Both the position numbers and the translations under genes were made by a program. The notes beneath the pieces are model-generated. The model saw nothing but the letters and a program-made list of their open reading frames with translations, was not told the DNA's origin and searched no databases. Shown here in pieces: positions 1 to 7,519 of a DNA stretch of 64,000 nt (within the stretch, counting starts at the first letter, position 1; each line of letters starts with the position of its first letter). Source of the stretch: Cupriavidus yeoncheonensis (GTDB lineage Bacteria > Pseudomonadota > Gammaproteobacteria > Burkholderiales > Burkholderiaceae); the NCBI RefSeq assembly GCF_905397275.1, contig NZ_CAJPUY010000010.1:62001-126000 (forward strand). Direction: 5' to 3'.

Positions 1-333
1 GTCGTTACCTTCGAACGCGACGATGGGCACCCACACTTCACCTTCCTTGTCCGTCAGGTCGGCGCCAATTTCGATGGCGCGGTGGATGCCCAGGCGGCGG
101 CGATGGCCGTCCACGATGAACACGCCGCCTTCAGCACGCGGGCGAACTTCAAGCGCGGGATACAGGCCGCCATCCTTGATGTGCAGCGCCAGCGCTTCGA
201 TGCTGGCTGCGAAGTCCTCATCCTCAATCCGCAGATTGAATCCGGGTTCAACGTGCAAGTCGTGCAGGCGGACCTTCATGGCGTCCGCGCGCTTGATTTC
301 CTTGGATGCGATCTTTTGCTTAAACGATGTCAT
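1..333 (-). CDS. ParB-like nuclease domain protein, phage (3' end outside window)
   Basis: The reading frame is open for 111 codons from the ATG at 333 to the left window edge, so the C-terminus is missing. Residues 74-82 read VDGHRRRLG, the conserved box of the ParB/Srx fold. It follows a segment (about 20-73) that matches the ParB N-terminal pattern of a short strand, an acidic helix and a 'YPALEVRP' strand. Phage proteins of this family act as DNA-binding or nicking proteins in replication or transcription; the exact role here is unknown. The start overlaps the upstream stop as ATGA, so it is translationally coupled within a leftward cluster of small phage genes. Confidence 0.75.
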   Translation of the reverse strand, partial: MTSFKQKIASKEIKRADAMKVRLHDLHVEPGFNLRIEDEDFAASIEALALHIKDGGLYPALEVRPRAEGGVFIVDGHRRRLGIHRAIEIGADLTDKEGEVWVPIVAFEGND

Positions 334-623
334 GCCGCCAACTCCATTTCAGGGTGTTTGAAATCCGGATCACCGGGGTATCTGTCCGTGCCGTCTGCGC
401 GATACCAGCAGAACGGCGAGCCGCGGCGGTGGGGGTAGTGATAGACGCCGCTGCCGTTACACGTGCACGTCATCGCTTTGACGTTTCGGCGGTTCATCCA
501 CTTGTCCACGTGGTAGTTCCGCTTTCCGCAGACACGGCACTGCGGCAGGATTTGGTAATGCTCGGGATGCTTAGGGAGAACGCGCCGGGTGCGGCAGGCG
601 CGGCAACGGCAGTGGTAGCGCAT
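330..623 (-). CDS. Small Cys-rich phage protein, putative zinc ribbon
   Basis: This gene encodes a basic protein of about 97 residues with several cysteine pairs (near positions 5/7/10, a CxxC at about 29-32, CxC at about 53-55 and a lone Cys near 72), which suggests zinc binding. I do not recognise the family. The stop overlaps the ParB-like start as ATGA, and the upstream gene ends 2 nt before this ATG. A GTG one codon earlier (626) would overlap that stop as TAGTG and is the alternative start. Tight spacing on both sides is the main argument that it is real. Confidence 0.6.
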   Translation of the reverse strand: MRYHCRCRACRTRRVLPKHPEHYQILPQCRVCGKRNYHVDKWMNRRNVKAMTCTCNGSGVYHYPHRRGSPFCWYRADGTDRYPGDPDFKHPEMELAA

Positions 624-625
624 CA

Positions 626-820
626 CTACGCCCCATCAGCAGCGCGCAGTAGCGCATCCATGACGCCGCGGGTGACAACCAGGTAGTTGTCCGACTGCGC
701 ACCCGGCTTCAGAACTGCCGGCAGGTCCTTGCGCAGTTGACGAAGGCGGCGCAGTTCGGCTTCCTGTGCGCGCACCTTGGATTCCAGTTCGACAATGCGC
801 CGGGTGCTGAGGCCGCTCAT
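626..820 (-). CDS. Small phage protein with N-terminal coiled coil
   Basis: This 64-residue protein has a highly charged heptad-like N-terminal half (residues about 5-32, rich in Arg, Glu and Leu) that should form a coiled coil, then a short globular tail. Its ATG shares one base with the TAA of the upstream gene (TAATG), which fixes the start at 820 rather than at the longer upstream option. The function is unknown. It is part of the leftward string of overlapping small phage genes. Confidence 0.55.
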   Translation of the reverse strand: MSGLSTRRIVELESKVRAQEAELRRLRQLRKDLPAVLKPGAQSDNYLVVTRGVMDALLRAADGA

Positions 821-1020
821 TAGAAATCCCCAACGTCCGGAAGGGCGGCAATAGCAACGCCATTCACCACATGATCCAGCCGCTTGATGCGCTGGTTCAG
901 CATCGCGACGGTGTGCTGGTAGTGCTCCAGTGCCGCTGCAGCTTGCAGCAGTTGCAGGCGCGCTTCGCGCAGTTCGTTGGTGGCCACTTCCACCGGCTCT
1001 TTCAGTCCAAACAGCTTCAC
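820..1020 (-). CDS. Small helical phage protein, GTG start
   Basis: A 66-residue protein of unknown function, predicted to be almost wholly helical (Leu/Ala/Glu/Gln-rich between residues 12 and 45). I chose the GTG at 1020 because it overlaps the stop codon of the upstream membrane protein gene as GTGA, the same coupling style as the neighbouring genes. The longer frame starting at 1089 would overlap that gene deeply. It ends in TAATG, overlapping the next start. Confidence 0.55.
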   Translation of the reverse strand: MKLFGLKEPVEVATNELREARLQLLQAAAALEHYQHTVAMLNQRIKRLDHVVNGVAIAALPDVGDF

Positions 1021-1238
1021 GTCCGTACTCCCATAAAGAAAATGGCCGCGATGACCGCAGCAATGAAGAACGCCAGAACACGGCCCCACGTCACGCCATC
1101 GCGCTCCGCCTCGAACTGAATCTGCTGCATGGCCTCGCGCAGCAGTTCGTTATCGGCGCGCGCAACTTCGCGCACCAATCCGGTTGCGGCCACGGCAAAC
1201 AGCAGAAGCGCCACGATGGTCAGCAGGTACAGGTTCAT
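1017..1238 (-). CDS. Small two-helix inner-membrane phage protein
   Basis: A 73-residue protein with one hydrophobic segment at residues about 3-21 and a second at about 53-68. Between them is a charged linker (residues 22-50) with a REVARADNELLREA-type amphipathic stretch. This is the layout of a small two-pass membrane protein; holin-like or superinfection-exclusion roles are possible but not shown. The ATG at 1238 overlaps the upstream stop as ATGA. Confidence 0.6.
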   Translation of the reverse strand: MNLYLLTIVALLLFAVAATGLVREVARADNELLREAMQQIQFEAERDGVTWGRVLAFFIAAVIAAIFFMGVRT

Positions 1239-1453
1239 TCGAGGCTTCCAGAAGCGCACGCGCAGCACAGGCGCATGGTTGCGTGCGGATTTGCAGAACC
1301 CTGGCGGGCCATATTCGTGTCGAAGTACTTAGAGCCAGCCAGGATCACGCCGCGGCACTGCGGGCCGTACTGGTCGCGCCGGTCACAGCGGTGGGCCTTG
1401 CGCGCTTTGCGCCATCCACCGCCGTTCCGTGCGTACCAGTCGGCGCGCGTCAT
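1235..1453 (-). CDS. Small basic phage protein with Cys pairs
   Basis: A 72-residue basic protein with cysteines near positions 23, 33 and a C-terminal CCACA cluster, possibly metal binding. I do not recognise the family. It begins 2 nt after the stop of the upstream gene and ends in an ATGA overlap with the membrane protein gene, which supports it as a real member of this leftward gene string. Confidence 0.5.
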   Translation of the reverse strand: MTRADWYARNGGGWRKARKAHRCDRRDQYGPQCRGVILAGSKYFDTNMARQGSANPHATMRLCCACASGSLE

Positions 1454-1455
1454 GG

Positions 1456-1728
1456 TCAGGCGGCCACGCGGCCCTGGTGACCAATCAGGCCGCGACGGCC
1501 GCGCGGGAGAGTGCAGCGGCCATATTTCGCGGCGCGCGCGAGCTTGCTGCCGGCAGGACGCGGACGGCCGGGGATGCGGCTGCGAGTGCGCGGGCCACCG
1601 AATGCCAGGTGTTTCATGCTCGGGCCGCTGGACGCGATGGCTTCAGGAGTGATGACGATTTGGCCAGCGCTTTGGGCTGCGCCTGCCATTGCTGCTGCGA
1701 TTGCGCCAACGATGCCAATGCTTTTCAT
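1456..1728 (-). CDS. Small phage protein with possible signal peptide
   Basis: A 90-residue ORF starting at an ATG with an AGGAA ribosome-binding site 8-9 nt upstream, the best in this cluster. The N-terminus is hydrophobic and Ala/Gly-rich (residues 1-21, ending AQSAG), like a signal peptide. The rest is very basic with repeated GRPRP/GRRG patterns. It appears to be the first gene of the leftward small-gene operon. The function is unknown. Confidence 0.5.
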   Translation of the reverse strand: MKSIGIVGAIAAAMAGAAQSAGQIVITPEAIASSGPSMKHLAFGGPRTRSRIPGRPRPAGSKLARAAKYGRCTLPRGRRGLIGHQGRVAA

Positions 1729-1818
1729 GCTTGCGTTCCTGTCTATCGCCGCTGTCTTGCCGCAGCGGCATCGGCGTGAAACGCATCATAGTGTTCACGC
1801 CAGATAATCGCAAGCAAT

Positions 1819-3255
1819 TTAGACAGATTGGACAGATTGCGCAGAACGGATATGTTTTCCACCGCGGGCCTGCATGACCTTCATGGCCTGATACTGTGGG
1901 TTCTTGCTGCCGCGCTGGGCGAACAACGCCACCAAGCTGCCCAGGTCTTTGCAGGCCGCTTGCTCTTGCTTCAGCCGCATGCGCGTGGCGCGCTTCTCGG
2001 CCTCGGTGACTTCCATCAGGTTGCCTTCCGCCACTTCCACCGGCTTGGCTTCGGCCTGCAGGCGCTTGCCGCAGCTGGGGCAGCATGGCGGCGTGGGGCG
2101 GCGAATCTGGACGAAACACTTTTCGCATGTGACAGGCGGCGGCGGGCCGTTGTCGCTGTCGCCTTTGCGCTTGCCGCCGTTGCCTTCCAGATCCCACTCG
2201 CGTTCGTCATCGGGGAAGCCATGGCGGTTGCTGTTGCCCGCGTGGTCAAGGATGACGCCGGTTTTGCCAGGGGCAGGGCGCATGCAGCGCATGGATTCCT
2301 GCAGGTACTTCGACAGCGACATGGTGGGGTTGGCCAAGATAGCCGCGTCGATGGTCACAGGGCGCCCAGCCCACGCAGACAGGTCGAACCCCTCACCGAA
2401 CAAGCCCACGTTGAAAAGCACGCGCACCGCGCCGTCCGCATATGCCTGAATGACGCGCTTACGCTCCCCGTTGTCGGTGCCGCCGTCTAGGTGCGCCGCC
2501 GGAATTCCGGCCGCATTGAACAGCTCTGCCAGATACTGCGAATGAGACACATTAACCGCATATCCAACGGTGCGCATGCCGTCTGCGTACTTGCGCCAGT
2601 GCGTGATGATGTCGCCGGTTAGCTTCGGCTCGCGCATGCGTTCCGCTGCGTCCTTCTGCGCGAAATCGCCCATCTGTTTGCGCACACCCTTCATGTCCGG
2701 CGCGCTCGGCGCATAGATGCGATAGGGCGCCAGATTGCCCATCTCGATCAGTTCCGCAGCGGTCGGACCCAACACCATTTCATCGAAGTACGCACCCAGG
2801 CCTGTGCCGTCCAGACGCCACGGCGTGCCTGTCAGGCCGATGTGAAACGCATTCGGCCACGCCGCCATGATTGCAGCCCAGCCCGCAGCGCCGATGTGGT
2901 GGCACTCGTCCCATATCACCACTCGCGGCTCAGCGAGCTTCAGTACTCGGTTCTTCAGCGTGTCGATGCTGCACACCTGCACGCTGGCGTTCACGTACAT
3001 GGGATGACCAGCAGCGATGAATCCATGCGCTAGGCCACAGTCCGTGAACGTGCCGCTGGTCTGCTTCAGCAGTTCAGCGCGGTGGCAGTTGAAGAACGTC
3101 TGCTGCCCGCGATTGGCGAACGCCTGCGCGATGAATGCGGCAATGACCGTCTTGCCACCACCAGGTGGAAGCACGATCAGGACGCGCCTGACACGGCGCA
3201 ACGCCTGGCCGGCTCTGGCAACCAAGTCGTTCTGGTAGTCCCGCAGGACGATCAT
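1819..3255 (-). CDS. Phage superfamily 2 DEAD/DEAH-type DNA helicase
   Basis: A 478-residue helicase of the ResIII/SF2 kind. A Q-motif-like RDYQ lies at residues 5-8, Walker A PPGGGKT at 30-36, motif II DECH at 116-119 and motif III-like TGTP at 142-145. A motif VI-like QESMRCMR lies in the second RecA domain, followed by a C-terminal zinc ribbon with two cysteine pairs at about 380-400. Such proteins unwind DNA during phage replication or recombination. I chose the ATG at 3255 over a TTG two codons upstream; a GCGAGA stretch lies in front of it. It is transcribed away from the exonuclease operon across a control region with operator-like sites. Confidence 0.85.
   Translation of the reverse strand: MIVLRDYQNDLVARAGQALRRVRRVLIVLPPGGGKTVIAAFIAQAFANRGQQTFFNCHRAELLKQTSGTFTDCGLAHGFIAAGHPMYVNASVQVCSIDTLKNRVLKLAEPRVVIWDECHHIGAAGWAAIMAAWPNAFHIGLTGTPWRLDGTGLGAYFDEMVLGPTAAELIEMGNLAPYRIYAPSAPDMKGVRKQMGDFAQKDAAERMREPKLTGDIITHWRKYADGMRTVGYAVNVSHSQYLAELFNAAGIPAAHLDGGTDNGERKRVIQAYADGAVRVLFNVGLFGEGFDLSAWAGRPVTIDAAILANPTMSLSKYLQESMRCMRPAPGKTGVILDHAGNSNRHGFPDDEREWDLEGNGGKRKGDSDNGPPPPVTCEKCFVQIRRPTPPCCPSCGKRLQAEAKPVEVAEGNLMEVTEAEKRATRMRLKQEQAACKDLGSLVALFAQRGSKNPQYQAMKVMQARGGKHIRSAQSVQSV
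1827..1843 (+). repeat. 17-bp direct repeat, copy 1
   Basis: The sequence attggacagattgcgca occurs here, within the last codons of the helicase gene and upstream of the leftward small-gene operon. It occurs again, identically and in the same orientation, at 3320-3336. Its position in front of two gene groups suggests a phage regulatory or origin-type site. Confidence 0.6.
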
Positions 3256-3274
3256 TGTCAATCTCGCTAGAAAT

Positions 3275-3291
3275 GCTGTCAGGTTGACAGC
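3275..3291. promoter_or_regulatory. 17-bp palindrome, candidate phage operator
   Basis: GCTGTCA-GGT-TGACAGC is a perfect 7-bp inverted repeat with a 3-bp spacer. It sits 20 bp upstream of the helicase start and about 105 bp upstream of the divergent exonuclease operon. The size and place fit a dimeric phage repressor operator. No repressor gene is visible in this window, so its ligand is unknown. Confidence 0.45.
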
Positions 3292-3319
3292 GTGCGAGAA
3301 TTTAACACCTCATGAACAT

Positions 3320-3336
3320 ATTGGACAGATTGCGCA
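3320..3336 (+). repeat. 17-bp direct repeat, copy 2, overlapping a possible promoter
   Basis: This is an identical copy of the repeat at 1827-1843. TTGGAC inside it (3321-3326) is followed after 17 bp by GATAAG (3344-3349), a weak sigma-70-like arrangement that would drive the exonuclease operon starting at 3397. The overlap of repeat and possible -35 box makes a regulatory role plausible. Confidence 0.45.
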
Positions 3337-3396
3337 TATTGGGGATAAGATAGCCACCACTCATTGCCGGTCACTCTGGATAACTTGGTGGAATCT

Positions 3397-4569
3397 ATGA
3401 ATCCTGGTGTGTATGACACGATCAGCAACGCCGACTACCACGGCGGCGAAGGCGTATCCAACTCGATGCTGTCAATCATTGATGACAGCAGCCCATGCCA
3501 TCTGAAGGCGGTGCGCGAGGCGCGCGAGGCAGCGAACGAAAGCGGCGAGAAGCGCGAGCCGTCGCCAGCGTTCCTGATCGGATCGGCGTTCCATGCGCTG
3601 GTGCTGGAACCGGCGGTGTTTGCGAAGGAATACTGCTTGGGCCTGCGCCAGCAGGACGTGCCGGACGCGATTGACGACCGCGAACAGCTGGTGGCGATGG
3701 TGGCGGAACTGAACGCAGGGCGACTGCCGAAGATTCCGACGAGCGGCAGCAAGGCAGAACTCGCAGAACGCCTGCGCGCTGCCGATGCGGAAAACGGCGT
3801 GAACCATCCGATTGAAGACGTGATGGCGCTGACGGTCGCGGACCTGAAGGCCGAACTGGAAGCAATCAACAAACTGCGCCCCGGCATGCTGTCCACCAGC
3901 GGCAGCCGCCATGAACTGGCCGAAATCCTGCGCGCCAACGGCCGCCAGATAAAGCTGTGGTCGGACGTGAAGGAAGAATGGCTGAAGAACAACGGCCACC
4001 GCTCGGTGCTGACGCAGGAACAGTGGGATCAGGTGCACGCAATGCGCGATTCCGTGATGAAGCACCCGGCGGCCAGCGCGCTGTTGTCGGGCAAGGGCTT
4101 CGCGGAACTGTCGGTGTACTGGAAAGACCCTGAAACCGGCGAACTGTGCCGCTGCCGTCCTGACTTCTGGCGTGCGGACGGCATTGTGGTGGACCTGAAA
4201 AGCACTGAGGACGCCAGCCCAGCGGGGTTCTCGCGCTCGATGGGCAAGTATCACTATCACGTGCAACACCCGTTCTACACGGATGGCATCAACCTGGCGC
4301 TGCAGCAGGGCGGTGAAGCGTTCGGCTGCGAGCATCCCACCAGCGCCAAGGCGTTCGTATTCGTTGCGTGCGAGAAGCACTATCCCTATGCGGTGGGCGT
4401 GTACGCACTGGACCCCGCCAGCGTGGAGCTGGGCCGCGCCACGTATCGCCGTCACCTGAACACCTACGCGGAATGCCTCCGCACCGGCGTGTGGCCGGCG
4501 TACGGCGAACGCATCGAATCTATCAGCCTGCCGGACTGGCAGCTGCGCCGCGCTGAACTCGCGGCCTAA
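3397..4569 (+). CDS. PD-(D/E)XK phage exonuclease (RecE-like) with SAP-like insert
   Basis: A 390-residue nuclease of the RecE C-terminal/YqaJ-like type. It has the family's N-terminal YHGGEGVSNSMLS pattern (14-26), GSAFHALVLEP (62-72), the catalytic core D256 with D266-x-K268 (VDLKS), and YHVQ (Q290). Residues about 110-128 and 148-182 carry two copies of an 'LP..PTSGSKAELAERLR'-like motif resembling SAP DNA-binding motifs, an unusual insert between the N-terminal and catalytic parts. It should resect dsDNA 5' ends for strand annealing with the next gene's ATPase and the SSB. The ATG at 3397 is preceded by GGTGGA; a TTG at 3364 is the longer option. Confidence 0.8.
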   Translation: MNPGVYDTISNADYHGGEGVSNSMLSIIDDSSPCHLKAVREAREAANESGEKREPSPAFLIGSAFHALVLEPAVFAKEYCLGLRQQDVPDAIDDREQLVAMVAELNAGRLPKIPTSGSKAELAERLRAADAENGVNHPIEDVMALTVADLKAELEAINKLRPGMLSTSGSRHELAEILRANGRQIKLWSDVKEEWLKNNGHRSVLTQEQWDQVHAMRDSVMKHPAASALLSGKGFAELSVYWKDPETGELCRCRPDFWRADGIVVDLKSTEDASPAGFSRSMGKYHYHVQHPFYTDGINLALQQGGEAFGCEHPTSAKAFVFVACEKHYPYAVGVYALDPASVELGRATYRRHLNTYAECLRTGVWPAYGERIESISLPDWQLRRAELAA

Positions 4570-4596
4570 CTCTCACCATCAAGAGATCTACACACC

Positions 4597-5592
4597 ATGA
4601 GCACCATCCAAATTCGGAAGGCCAAGCGCGAGGGCGCGCGCCTTGTCGTTGGGTTCAGCGGCATCAGCGGCAGCGGAAAAACGCGGAGCGCCATCGAACT
4701 GGCCTATGGCCTGGCGAACTACAACCCCGAGAAAATTGGTTTTCTCGACACCGAGAACCGCCGCGGCAGCCTGTACGCTGAAGTACTGCGCGAGCATCCC
4801 ACGCACCCCACGGACGTTGAATTCTGGATTGCGGACCTTGATCCGCCGTTCACCCCGCAGCGTTACAGCGATGCCATCCTGCAGTTCCAAAAGCTCGGCG
4901 TGGAAGTGCTGGTGATCGACAGCGTTTCGCATGAATACGAAGGCACCGGCGGCGTGCTGGAAATGCGCGAGCCGTTGCCGGGCAAGGTCGGCAAGCGAGA
5001 CAACATCGCCAAGGCCGAACACAAGAAGTTCATGAACACGCTGCTCCAGAGCAACATGCACATCATCGCGTGTGTCCGTGCGCGCGAAAAGGTCATCATC
5101 GAAAAGCAGAAGGACGAAAAGACCGGCCGCATGGAAACGGTCTATATCCCGCAGGGCGTGCAGCCCATCTGCGAAAAGAACTTCATGTTCGAAATGACCG
5201 CCTCGCTGATGATGTGGGACGAAGGCAAGTCCCAGCAGGTGATGAAGTGCCCCGGCGAGTTGCGCGCGATTCTCGGGCGCGAGGCGGGCCACATCACGTC
5301 GGCAGACGGCAAGGCGCTGCGCGACTGGGTGGACGGCGCCAAGCAACTGGACCCCGCCGTAGAAGCAGCGCGCAATACGCTGCGCACGACCACCGAACAG
5401 GGGATGGCTGCACTGGTTGCCGCGTGGAAGGCATTGCCGGCCAGTATCCGTAAAGCCATCGGCCCCAACGGCTGCCCCGACGATCTCAAGGCATCCGCCC
5501 AGGCATTCGACCAGCAGCGCGCTGATGCCGCTGCAGGCGACGCAGAACTGGCCGACCTGAACGCGTCGGTGCTCGGTGGCCAGGCTGCGTAA
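4597..5592 (+). CDS. Phage AAA/RecA-like ATPase (Sak4-type recombinase)
   Basis: A 331-residue P-loop ATPase with Walker A GISGSGKT at residues 22-29 and Walker B VLVID at 104-108, followed by SVSHEYEG. These are the signs of the Sak4/RecA-like single-strand annealing group found beside phage exonucleases and SSBs. It lies 27 nt after the exonuclease stop and should promote annealing or strand exchange on resected ends. The C-terminal 80 residues are helical and of unknown role. Annotation as a generic 'AAA family ATPase' would also be correct. Confidence 0.8.
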   Translation: MSTIQIRKAKREGARLVVGFSGISGSGKTRSAIELAYGLANYNPEKIGFLDTENRRGSLYAEVLREHPTHPTDVEFWIADLDPPFTPQRYSDAILQFQKLGVEVLVIDSVSHEYEGTGGVLEMREPLPGKVGKRDNIAKAEHKKFMNTLLQSNMHIIACVRAREKVIIEKQKDEKTGRMETVYIPQGVQPICEKNFMFEMTASLMMWDEGKSQQVMKCPGELRAILGREAGHITSADGKALRDWVDGAKQLDPAVEAARNTLRTTTEQGMAALVAAWKALPASIRKAIGPNGCPDDLKASAQAFDQQRADAAAGDAELADLNASVLGGQAA

Positions 5593-5611
5593 GGGAACGG
5601 GGAAATAAGCG

Positions 5612-5827
5612 ATGGGACAGCCCGCAGAAAAGAAATTCCTTTCCGCCGACGAGCTGGTGGCGCGCTGGGGTGACGCTATTCATCCCGGCACGCTGGCCAA
5701 CTGGCGCGTGCAGGGCAAAGGGCCGGCATTCATCAAGCTGGGCGCGAAGGTGCGGTATCCCATCGCCCAGCTGGAACAGTGGGAAGCGGCGCACATGGTT
5801 GCGGCGAACGACAACAATATCAATTAA
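5612..5827 (+). CDS. Small AlpA/excisionase-like helix-turn-helix protein
   Basis: A 71-residue protein with a MerR/AlpA-like winged helix: 'FLSADELVARWG' (about 9-20), then a recognition helix around TLANWRVQGKGPAFIKLG (27-44), and a wing-like RYPIAQLEQWE (48-58). Proteins of this size act as excisionases or activators of integrase genes. It lies 19 nt after the Sak4 gene, in the same operon, and is the best excisionase candidate for the integrase at 8443-9678. Confidence 0.65.
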   Translation: MGQPAEKKFLSADELVARWGDAIHPGTLANWRVQGKGPAFIKLGAKVRYPIAQLEQWEAAHMVAANDNNIN

Positions 5828-5840
5828 AGGAACGGGCCGC

Positions 5841-6443
5841 ATGATGCGGCAGCGTAGAAGGGGTAAACAACAAATGCTGGCCAAACTCAATGAAGTCCAC
5901 GAAGCGTATCTGAGTCAGGAGCGGGTACATCAAGACATGGTTGCACTGCGCGCTGTCGGCTATGAAAGCCTGGCCACGGTGCTGAAGGAAGCGCTGTTCC
6001 AGGCGGCTCACGGCAAGGGCGCAGAACGCCATGCCCAGGGCGCGCCGTTCGATGAACAGCCGATGCAGCAATTGATCGGCCTGTTTGGCGATGGGTTCGC
6101 GCTGGGGCAGGCCGCCAAGAAGATGCAGGAAAGCCAGCGTCTTCCGCACGACCGCGCAAGGGCGGAACTGCTGGGCGCCATCAACTACATTGCAGGCGCT
6201 GTCATCGCAATGGATCGCCGCAATGCAGAGCACCCGCCGGTGGCTGCCAATGACAGCGATATCGGATGGTTCAGCTGGGGCGGCGGAGAATGCCCGGTGG
6301 GACTGCGCGATGTGGTGGAAGTCCGCCTGCGCGACGGCAATGGCAGCCACACCGGCAAAGCGTCGTTCTTCGACTGGACGCATGACCACGATCTGGCGGA
6401 CGTTGTGGCGTACCGCGTCACCCGGAAGGCAGGTCATGGCTGA
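5841..6443 (+). CDS. Phage protein of unknown function
   Basis: A 200-residue protein. The N-terminal two thirds are helical and charged. The C-terminal 60 residues contain a 'GWFSWGGGECPVG...VEVRLRDG' segment and end DVVAYRVTR, a small beta module that recurs at the ends of many tailed-phage proteins of unknown role. The ATG at 5841 has AAAGGAA 8-9 nt upstream; an internal Met at 5874 is an alternative. The gene overlaps the next one by 8 nt. Confidence 0.65.
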   Translation: MMRQRRRGKQQMLAKLNEVHEAYLSQERVHQDMVALRAVGYESLATVLKEALFQAAHGKGAERHAQGAPFDEQPMQQLIGLFGDGFALGQAAKKMQESQRLPHDRARAELLGAINYIAGAVIAMDRRNAEHPPVAANDSDIGWFSWGGGECPVGLRDVVEVRLRDGNGSHTGKASFFDWTHDHDLADVVAYRVTRKAGHG

Positions 6444-6657
6444 CGATATCGACCTGGCCCAAGAGCGCGATGCACGCAATCTGGCGGAAGCGCTCGCCGT
6501 GCAGCGTACTCGCGCCAAGGCGACCCAGCACCTGACCGCCACTGGAGAATGCCTGAACCCCCATTGCTGCGAGCCATTTGCAGCCAATGACGAAGGCCGG
6601 CTGTTCTGCGGCCCCGGCTGCGAGCAGGACTATCGCCGCCTGAAGCGCGCCGCTTGA
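6436..6657 (+). CDS. TraR/DksA-like small zinc-finger protein
   Basis: A 73-residue protein with an N-terminal MADDIDLAQERDARN helix like that of phage TraR/DksA proteins, then a C-terminal CLNPHC...FCGPGC four-cysteine zinc finger. TraR-like proteins bind the secondary channel of RNA polymerase and alter promoter choice, so a transcriptional role is plausible. The classic acidic DxxDxA tip is not obvious, so it may only be a zinc-ribbon protein. The start overlaps the upstream gene by 8 nt. Confidence 0.6.
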   Translation: MADDIDLAQERDARNLAEALAVQRTRAKATQHLTATGECLNPHCCEPFAANDEGRLFCGPGCEQDYRRLKRAA

Positions 6658-6713
6658 TTTCAAACTGGGCCGCAGGCATCGGGCCGACGGCCACGTCTAG
6701 GAGTAGCACCACC

Positions 6714-6905
6714 ATGCAGAACCAAAGCACCGCAGAACAATTTGGTATCGATAGCCGCGTTGTGATCGTCCCGCATGAAGTCGAAGGGATCGTGGACGGC
6801 ATCTTCACAGACCGCCGCGGCACGCAGTATCTGGTCGAGTACAAGGACAAGAGCGGCGCCATCCAAAGCCGCTACTACGGCGCCGACCAGCTTCACGCAG
6901 CCTAA
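6714..6905 (+). CDS. Small phage protein, SH3-like fold possible
   Basis: A 63-residue protein with an AGGAG ribosome-binding site 10 nt before the ATG. The alternating 'VVIVPHEVEGIVDGIF...GTQYLVEYKDKSG' pattern suggests a small beta barrel of the KOW/SH3 sort. The function is unknown. It sits between the zinc-finger gene and ssb in the recombination operon. Confidence 0.6.
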   Translation: MQNQSTAEQFGIDSRVVIVPHEVEGIVDGIFTDRRGTQYLVEYKDKSGAIQSRYYGADQLHAA

Positions 6906-6953
6906 TCCATCGGCCGGCAGAGCGCCGGCTGAATTCATTACTCAGATACGAAC

Positions 6954-7439
6954 ATGGCCTCAGTCAACAAAGTTATTTTGGTCGGCAATCTCGGCGCTGA
7001 CCCCGAAACGCGTTACATGCCAAGCGGCGACGCCGTGACTAACCTGCGCCTGGCTACCACCGACCGCTACAAGGACAAGCAGACCGGCGAGCAGAAGGAA
7101 TCCACCGAGTGGCACCGCGTTTCGATCTTCGGGAAGCTGGCGGAGATCGCCGCCCAGTACCTGAAGAAAGGATCGTCGGTCTACATCGAGGGGAAGATCC
7201 GCACGCGCAAATGGCAGGACCAGTCCGGCCAGGACAAGTACAGCACGGAAATCGTCGCTGACTCCATGCAGATGCTGGGCGGGAAGCAGTCCGGTGGCGG
7301 GGGCGGTGAAGGCGGCGACGGAGGCGACGGCGGCGGACACCAGCGCCAGCCTGCGCAGAACGGCGGCGGACAGCAACAGCGCCAGCAGCGCGCGCCGTCA
7401 AACGGCTTCGAGGACATGGACGACGACATCCCCTTCTAA
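6954..7439 (+). CDS. ssb: Phage single-stranded DNA-binding protein
   Basis: A 161-residue SSB. The OB fold occupies residues 1-110 ([18 protein letters not shown] start, [14 protein letters not shown] core). A Gly/Gln-rich disordered linker follows (about 112-148), and the acidic tip DDDIPF is at 156-161, which binds partner repair proteins. It covers ssDNA in replication and in the exonuclease/Sak4 recombination route encoded just upstream. The host should have its own ssb elsewhere. A strong terminator follows. Confidence 0.95.
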   Translation: MASVNKVILVGNLGADPETRYMPSGDAVTNLRLATTDRYKDKQTGEQKESTEWHRVSIFGKLAEIAAQYLKKGSSVYIEGKIRTRKWQDQSGQDKYSTEIVADSMQMLGGKQSGGGGGEGGDGGDGGGHQRQPAQNGGGQQQRQQRAPSNGFEDMDDDIPF

Positions 7440-7464
7440 AACCGACCTCACGTAGCAACCGCGC

Positions 7465-7494
7465 AACCCGGCGGCCTGTACTGGCGCCGGGTTT
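7465..7494 (+). terminator. Intrinsic terminator after ssb
   Basis: A perfect 9-bp stem AACCCGGCG/CGCCGGGTT (7465-7473 and 7485-7493) with an 11-nt loop, followed by a short T-rich run. It closes the recombination operon and separates it from the structured RNA that begins about 25 nt later. Confidence 0.75.
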
Positions 7495-7519
7495 CGTCGT
7501 TTACGCTATCCTATGTGAC

